From Planctomycetaceae bacterium (lineage in GTDB: Bacteria; Planctomycetota; Planctomycetia; Pirellulales; Pirellulaceae), in NCBI GenBank assembly GCA_002702965.1, contig PADE01000001.1, positions 1 through 18,303 of the forward strand: 18,303 nucleotides of DNA, given 5' to 3'. Each line of letters opens with the position of its first letter. Positions within the stretch are counted from its first letter, which is position 1. Shown in pieces: positions 14,367 through 18,303 of the stretch. Below the pieces are notes generated by a model that did not search any database, had not been told where the DNA came from, and saw nothing but the letters and a program-made list of their open reading frames with translations. A program made the translations under genes and the position numbers.

Positions 14367-17300
14367 TCATTCTAAATACAACTGCTCGTTCATGTTGAGT
14401 AACGTTTGACAAAGATCGACCAGCGCGGCATCGGCCGGCGCGTCCACACCCCCTGCCGCCAGCTGGATCCGGGTCCCACTGGCCAGCATTTGACGACAGA
14501 GATCCAATTCCTCGACCGACGGGCTACGCGCCACCGTGAGCCGGAACAACCGATCGATTCGCGCGTCGGTCGAGTCGGTCGCCGCCGCCACGCGCGCGGC
14601 GAGATGCTGCGATTGTTCGACAACGAACACGTCGTTCATCATGCTCAGCGATTGCAGTGCCACCGCCGAGACGGCTCGACGGCACACGCTCCCGGTCACA
14701 ATCGGTTTGTCAAACACACTGAGAAACGACGGGTTGTAGATGCGCCGATTCAACAGATAGACGCTGCGTCGCAACCGCGACGAGGGAGTTGGCAAGCCTT
14801 TTGTAGCAACCAGCACCGTGCCGTTGGGACGATACTCCAGCGGCACCGGCGGCCCCCCCATCGACCGGTCGAGTTGGCCAGCCGCACTGAGCATCGAATC
14901 GCGCACGACTTCCGCCTCGACCCGGCGGAGACGGGCTCGCCACAGCAGCCGGTTGGCCGGATCGATAGCCCGCGCCCGCTCCGCTGCGTCGCGCGCACCA
15001 AACGATGCCTGCCGGTAGACCGATGACGCCATGGTCTGGCGAATCAGCCGTTTGATACTCCCCTCACGACGGAAATCCGCCGACAGCCAATCGAGCAACT
15101 CGGGATGCGACGGTCTCGCGCCCGAGGCACCCAGATTGTCGGTGGTCGCTACGATCGGCGCACCCATCAGATGCGACCAGACGCGGTTGACCATCACCCG
15201 TGCAACAAGCGCCGAGGCGGGCGATGCGGTGTCGGTCAGCCAACGTGCCAGTGCCAAACGATGGCCACTTCCCCGGGTCGGGCGAACCTGTTCCAGATAG
15301 CTCGTGAAGTCGGCCGTTGTCAGGACTTCCGGGAATCCAGGCGGAACTTCCCGCCGGGGATGGAGATACGATCCCTGCTGAAACAGGCGGGTCGGGGGGG
15401 GCGGTCCCACATCGTACATCGCATGAATCCAGCTGTGCGAATGGCGTCGACCCCGATGCGCACCGATGCTCTGTTTGGTCCGGTCGATTTGGGCGCGCTC
15501 GACCGCCGTGAGCGCGGCATCGATGGCCTGCGGATCGACCTTGAGCGCGGCGGCGTGTTTCGCAACCAGCGCCTTCTGCTGGGCATCGCGTTTCCCCTCC
15601 GCGATCCCCAGTGTAGCGCGCAGCGCCGCTCGGTCGTCCGCGGGAATTTCCGCCAGCTTGGCATTGCGCAGCGCCATCTCATGCCGCTTGCGGAGCACCG
15701 CGATCTCGGACTCGAGCCGCTTGACCTGTCCGTCGATCTGGGCATTGTGCGCGTCGATCTGTTCGCGTGTCGCCGACGAGACGTCGGGCACCGCGCGCTG
15801 CTGAGGGTCTTTCCAGTTGGCCGGATTCAGCGCGGGGGTCAGGACGGCCATCAGACGGTAGTAATCGCGCTGGGGGATCGCTTCAAATTTGTGGCTGTGA
15901 CAGCGGGCACAATTGAGCGTCAGCCCCAGCAAGCTCGTGCCGATTTGCTCGACCGAGTCGTGCAACACCGACCAAATGATGAACGGCCGCGGGTCTTCCT
16001 TGCTGATATCCTCGCAGCAGCGCAGATAACCGGTCGCCACCAGTGATTCGATCAGCTCCGGGGTGTAGCGATCGGCCTTCTCCCAGTCGACCAGTTCATC
16101 GCCGGCCAACTGCTCGGTGACAAAACGGCGATAGGGCTTGTCCTGATTGAAACTGCGAATCACGTAGTCCCGATAGCGCCACTTACCTTCTACAAACCCG
16201 ATCGGCGGCCCGTAGTCGTCGTCGAAACTGATGGTGTCGGTGTACCCCGCGATGTCGAGCCAATGCCGGCCCCAGCGAACTCCGAACTGGGGAGAGGAAA
16301 GCAGTTCGTCGACCAGCCTGGCGAAGGCGTCGGGCCGCGGATCTGCGAGAAAGCGATCGACGCGCTCCAGCGGAGGCGGCAAGCCGATCAAGTCGATGAA
16401 TGCGCGCCGCGCCAGCCGCATGCGGTCGACATCCCCCGACATCGCCAACCCGTGTCGGGCGAGCCGGGACTGGATGAATGCATCGACGGGCGTGCGGATC
16501 CCCCGCGCGCGCCCGCGCGCTTCTAGGGGCGGCGTCAAACCGGGCGCAAACGCCTGAAACGCCCAGTGCGCTCGTTGCTGCGAAGTCACCAGTGCGCGTA
16601 CCGGAGGCAGCCCGACCACCTCCTCAGCCCGGCATCCACCGTCGATCCAAAGCGCAATCAAGCGGCGTTCGCTGGGCGACAACGTCTGCCCGGAATCGGG
16701 CGGCGGCATTTCGCCGAACTGAATCCGTTCGAGCAGCAAACTCTGGGCCGCCGAACCGCGGGCAACGGCCGGCCCGCTCTCGCCGCCGCGGAGCATGGCT
16801 GTCACGGTCCGCAAGTCGAGTTTTCCCTGTTGTTTTTCAGCGTGGCAGCCAAAGCACGCGCGCTGCAGCAACGGACGCACTTCGGTTTCAAACACCACCG
16901 GCGGACTGCCCTGCGCAAAGTGCACCGCCACCCGCGCCTCCGATAGCGCGTGGGGGTAGAACGCGACCTCGTCCAACTCCCCGACAAAGAACTGAATCCG
17001 CGGTTGTTTGGGCAGTTCGTAAAGCAACGCGCCGATACTCAGCGGCGTCCCCCGGGTGGAGCGGGGTTGGCCGTCGATGTGTTTTTCCGCATCGAGTCGA
17101 CCATTGATGTACATCCGGGTGTTGACTCCCGCCCGACTCGGATCGAAGGTCACCACGACATGGGTAAACTCGTCTTCGTCCAACTTCGATGCCTGGTCGA
17201 GATACCCGCTCGCGATCCCGAATCGCAGCCGTCCCGACTTGCCCGATCCCTCCTGAAAATAGACGACGTAGTAGTTGCAGTTGGTGCGGGTAAATTCCCC

Positions 17301-17699
17301 TTTGGCGATGAAACATTGCGTCCCTTCGCCTCCTTCTGTCGGTCGAATCCAGAACTCGATCGAAACCGCTCCCGAAAAGTCGAACCGGTCGGGATCAGCG
17401 GTTGCCTGGACATACGAGTTGCCGCTGAAACGCGCCGCCAGACCGGTCGTTCCACCAGGCATCCGCAGCGCACCGGGTACTGCCTGGACCAGCGCAGACG
17501 CCGTGACCACGGTCTCCGCCTCGGCACCCGCCGAGTCACGCGGCTGCCCGCCACCCTGCTCGTCAAAACGAAAATACGAAACCGGTCGGTCCTGCCGGAC
17601 AACGGCCGGGTAGTCCGCACCCAGCACAACGGCGTGCGCGGCACACACGCAACCGGCGAGCACCAGCAGGGAGGACGCGTTCGCCGATCGACAAGCCAT
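14367..17699 (-). CDS. Secreted LamG-PSCyt1-DUF1549-DUF1553 haem protein
   Basis: The protein has 1110 residues from an ATG at 17699, with AAGGGG 9 nt upstream. The export signal contains L14-A15-G16-C17, a perfect lipobox, so it may be a lipoprotein; a Sec type I cut after AAHA or VLGA is also possible. Order: LamG/concanavalin A-like domain (about 75-255, VSIEFWIRP and LSIGALLYELPKQP); PSCyt1 (about 270-355) with haem motif C282-F-G-C285-H286 and GEMPPPDSG loop; DUF1549 (about 404-620) with WGRHWLDIAGYTD and a second motif C597-A-R-C600-H601; coiled coil (about 641-745); DUF1553 (about 808-1035) with HRLALARWLTD, ARVMVNRVWSHLMG and PSHPELLDWLS. The LamG domain likely binds carbohydrate, which fits a polysaccharide-handling complex at the cell surface. 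It leads an operon with two DUF1501 genes (68-nt and 50-nt gaps). The catalytic role is inferred only. Confidence 0.93.
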   Translation of the reverse strand: MACRSANASSLLVLAGCVCAAHAVVLGADYPAVVRQDRPVSYFRFDEQGGGQPRDSAGAEAETVVTASALVQAVPGALRMPGGTTGLAARFSGNSYVQATADPDRFDFSGAVSIEFWIRPTEGGEGTQCFIAKGEFTRTNCNYYVVYFQEGSGKSGRLRFGIASGYLDQASKLDEDEFTHVVVTFDPSRAGVNTRMYINGRLDAEKHIDGQPRSTRGTPLSIGALLYELPKQPRIQFFVGELDEVAFYPHALSEARVAVHFAQGSPPVVFETEVRPLLQRACFGCHAEKQQGKLDLRTVTAMLRGGESGPAVARGSAAQSLLLERIQFGEMPPPDSGQTLSPSERRLIALWIDGGCRAEEVVGLPPVRALVTSQQRAHWAFQAFAPGLTPPLEARGRARGIRTPVDAFIQSRLARHGLAMSGDVDRMRLARRAFIDLIGLPPPLERVDRFLADPRPDAFARLVDELLSSPQFGVRWGRHWLDIAGYTDTISFDDDYGPPIGFVEGKWRYRDYVIRSFNQDKPYRRFVTEQLAGDELVDWEKADRYTPELIESLVATGYLRCCEDISKEDPRPFIIWSVLHDSVEQIGTSLLGLTLNCARCHSHKFEAIPQRDYYRLMAVLTPALNPANWKDPQQRAVPDVSSATREQIDAHNAQIDGQVKRLESEIAVLRKRHEMALRNAKLAEIPADDRAALRATLGIAEGKRDAQQKALVAKHAAALKVDPQAIDAALTAVERAQIDRTKQSIGAHRGRRHSHSWIHAMYDVGPPPPTRLFQQGSYLHPRREVPPGFPEVLTTADFTSYLEQVRPTRGSGHRLALARWLTDTASPASALVARVMVNRVWSHLMGAPIVATTDNLGASGARPSHPELLDWLSADFRREGSIKRLIRQTMASSVYRQASFGARDAAERARAIDPANRLLWRARLRRVEAEVVRDSMLSAAGQLDRSMGGPPVPLEYRPNGTVLVATKGLPTPSSRLRRSVYLLNRRIYNPSFLSVFDKPIVTGSVCRRAVSAVALQSLSMMNDVFVVEQSQHLAARVAAATDSTDARIDRLFRLTVARSPSVEELDLCRQMLASGTRIQLAAGGVDAPADAALVDLCQTLLNMNEQLYLE

Positions 17700-17737
17700 G
17701 CAAACTGCCCCTTCGAAGAAACTGAGCCGGGTTCCTG

Positions 17738-17766
17738 AATATCTGGCATCGGGATTACCCAGTCAA
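17738..17766 (-). promoter_or_regulatory. Candidate sigma70-type promoter of the LamG-PSCyt operon
   Basis: On the minus strand, TTGACT (17766-17761) is a 5 of 6 match to the -35 box. After a 17-nt spacer comes GATATT (17743-17738), a 4 of 6 match to the -10 box. The start site would be near 17731, leaving a leader of about 32 nt that contains the AAGGGG Shine-Dalgarno. The -35 hexamer is the last 6 bases of a 16-bp tandem repeat. Confidence 0.42.
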
Positions 17767-17808
17767 GCAGAAACGCAGTCAAGCAGAAACGCAGTCAAGC
17801 AGAACCGG
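17761..17808. repeat. Three tandem copies of a 16-bp repeat at the promoter of the LamG-PSCyt operon
   Basis: The unit AGTCAAGCAGAAACGC occurs perfectly at 17761-17776 and 17777-17792, and with two mismatches (AGTCAAGCAGAACCGG) at 17793-17808. Read on the minus strand each unit ends in TTGACT, so three -35-like boxes lie 16 bp apart and the most downstream one is the -35 of the candidate promoter. It could be an operator array or a simple slippage repeat. Confidence 0.75.
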
Positions 17809-17867
17809 GACGGACTTTGGCAGACCGCTCAAAATACGTCGCTCAAGCGGCCGCCGCCGACAGACAT

Positions 17868-17896
17868 TTGTCTCGCCCAGACGGGCCGGCTAGACT
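17868..17896 (+). promoter_or_regulatory. Candidate promoter for the DUF1080 gene
   Basis: TTGTCT (17868-17873) and TAGACT (17891-17896) are separated by 17 nt and each match the sigma70 consensus at 4 of 6 positions. The start site would be near 17903, about 85 nt before the ATG. The match is moderate. Confidence 0.27.
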
Positions 17897-17909
17897 GCAG
17901 CCAGCCGCA

Positions 17910-17940
17910 CCGGCGGCGCAGCGCATGGAACCGCCGCCGG
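17910..17940. other. GC-rich hairpin in the leader of the DUF1080 gene
   Basis: CCGGCGGCG (17910-17918) and CGCCGCCGG (17932-17940) form a perfect 9-bp stem with a 13-nt loop, 47 nt upstream of the DUF1080 start codon. No T tract follows, so it is not a terminator. It could stabilise or control the leader, or simply reflect local GC richness. Confidence 0.4.
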
Positions 17941-17987
17941 CACGTGTCGATGGAACCCCCGCATTTTCGCACGTTGGAGACTACACG

Positions 17988-18303
17988 ATGATCCGCTGTC
18001 TGATGCTTGTCGCTTTGACCGCTTTGCTGGCGTTGCCAACCCGCGCCGCCGAACCGCATGCTGCGCGTGTCCCGGTGCTCCTGGCGACCGCGTTGGCACC
18101 ACCGGAGCCAGCCGGCATGCGCACCATCTTTAACGGAAAAGACCTGTCCGGCTGGGACGGAGATCCACGCCTGTGGTCGGTTCAGGACGGGGCCATCCAC
18201 GGCGAGACGACCGCCGAGAATCGGGCCAACGGCAACACCTTTATCCTCTGGAAAGAGGGGACCACCAAGGATTTTGAACTGCGCCTTTCGTTCCGCTGCA
18301 ACG
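17988..18303 (+). CDS. Secreted DUF1080 (3-keto-disaccharide hydrolase-type) protein, N-terminal part
   Basis: The frame is open from the ATG at 17988 to the right edge (105 codons); the C-terminal half is missing. GGAG lies 8 nt upstream of the ATG. A Sec signal peptide is clear (MIRCLMLVALTALLALPTRA, cut before AEP). The DUF1080 domain begins near residue 48 with TIFNGKDLSGWDGDPRLW, then SVQDGAIHGETT, NTFILWK, DFELRLSFRCN, the standard opening of this concanavalin-like family. Members are abundant in planctomycetes; the family name 3-keto-disaccharide hydrolase reflects glycoside-cleaving activity shown for some members, and others may only bind sugar. It is divergent from the LamG-PSCyt operon across a 288-nt region holding both candidate promoters. 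Confidence 0.9.
   Translation, partial: MIRCLMLVALTALLALPTRAAEPHAARVPVLLATALAPPEPAGMRTIFNGKDLSGWDGDPRLWSVQDGAIHGETTAENRANGNTFILWKEGTTKDFELRLSFRCN

Noticed and set aside
15105..16046. Plus-strand ORF of 313 residues
   Set aside because: It lies opposite the DUF1549 to DUF1553 part of the LamG-PSCyt protein and shows no family features.
17761..17808. CRISPR array
   Set aside because: The copies are directly adjacent with no spacers and only 16 bp long, so this is a simple tandem repeat.

Overview
The window looks like chromosome from a planctomycete, probably of the Pirellula/Rhodopirellula type. It is GC-rich and holds two sets of the families that expanded in Planctomycetota: very large secreted proteins with a Planctomycete cytochrome c domain (PSCyt1), DUF1549 and DUF1553, each next to Tat-exported DUF1501 proteins. 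It also holds an FG-GAP/VCBS protein with an ASPIC/UnbV tail, a BD-FAE-type esterase, a GH123/DUF4091-like protein and a DUF1080 protein. Almost every product carries a Sec or Tat export signal. I saw no tRNA, rRNA, CRISPR array, transposase or integrase.

Layout: (1) 1-2185, minus strand: a GH123/DUF4091-like secreted protein running off the left edge. (2) 2541-7462, plus strand: a two-gene operon of a PSCyt1-DUF1549-DUF1553 protein and a DUF1501 protein, joined by an ATGA overlap. (3) 7597-9060, minus strand: a calcium-loop-rich VCBS/ASPIC protein. (4) 9375-11280, plus strand: a BD-FAE esterase, a possible 76-residue ORF and a membrane-anchored thioredoxin-like protein, linked by ATGA overlaps. 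(5) 17699-11387, minus strand: a LamG-PSCyt1-DUF1549-DUF1553 protein followed by two DUF1501 proteins. (6) 17988 to the right edge, plus strand: the start of a DUF1080 protein.

The main discovery is in block 4. The thioredoxin/TlpA-like gene (10501-11280) has one in-frame TGA at codon 120, exactly where this family has its first redox-active cysteine (W-G-D-W-[TGA]-P-R-T). The frame stays open for 139 more codons and encodes the rest of the fold, including the cis-proline. Starting 18 nt after the TGA is a perfect 7-bp hairpin with loop GGTC, the same apical loop as the E. coli fdhF SECIS. I read the gene as a selenoprotein with a U-x-x-T active site. A conventional annotation would split it into a truncated protein and a small hypothetical protein.

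The surrounding genes suggest surface or periplasmic breakdown of a complex, perhaps esterified or amino-sugar-containing, polysaccharide. Candidate parts are the GH123-like glycosidase, the DUF1080 protein, the esterase, the haem-bearing PSCyt proteins and the DUF1501 partners. That joint role is inference from family membership and proximity. The Sec machinery (selA, selB, selC, selD) is not in this window.
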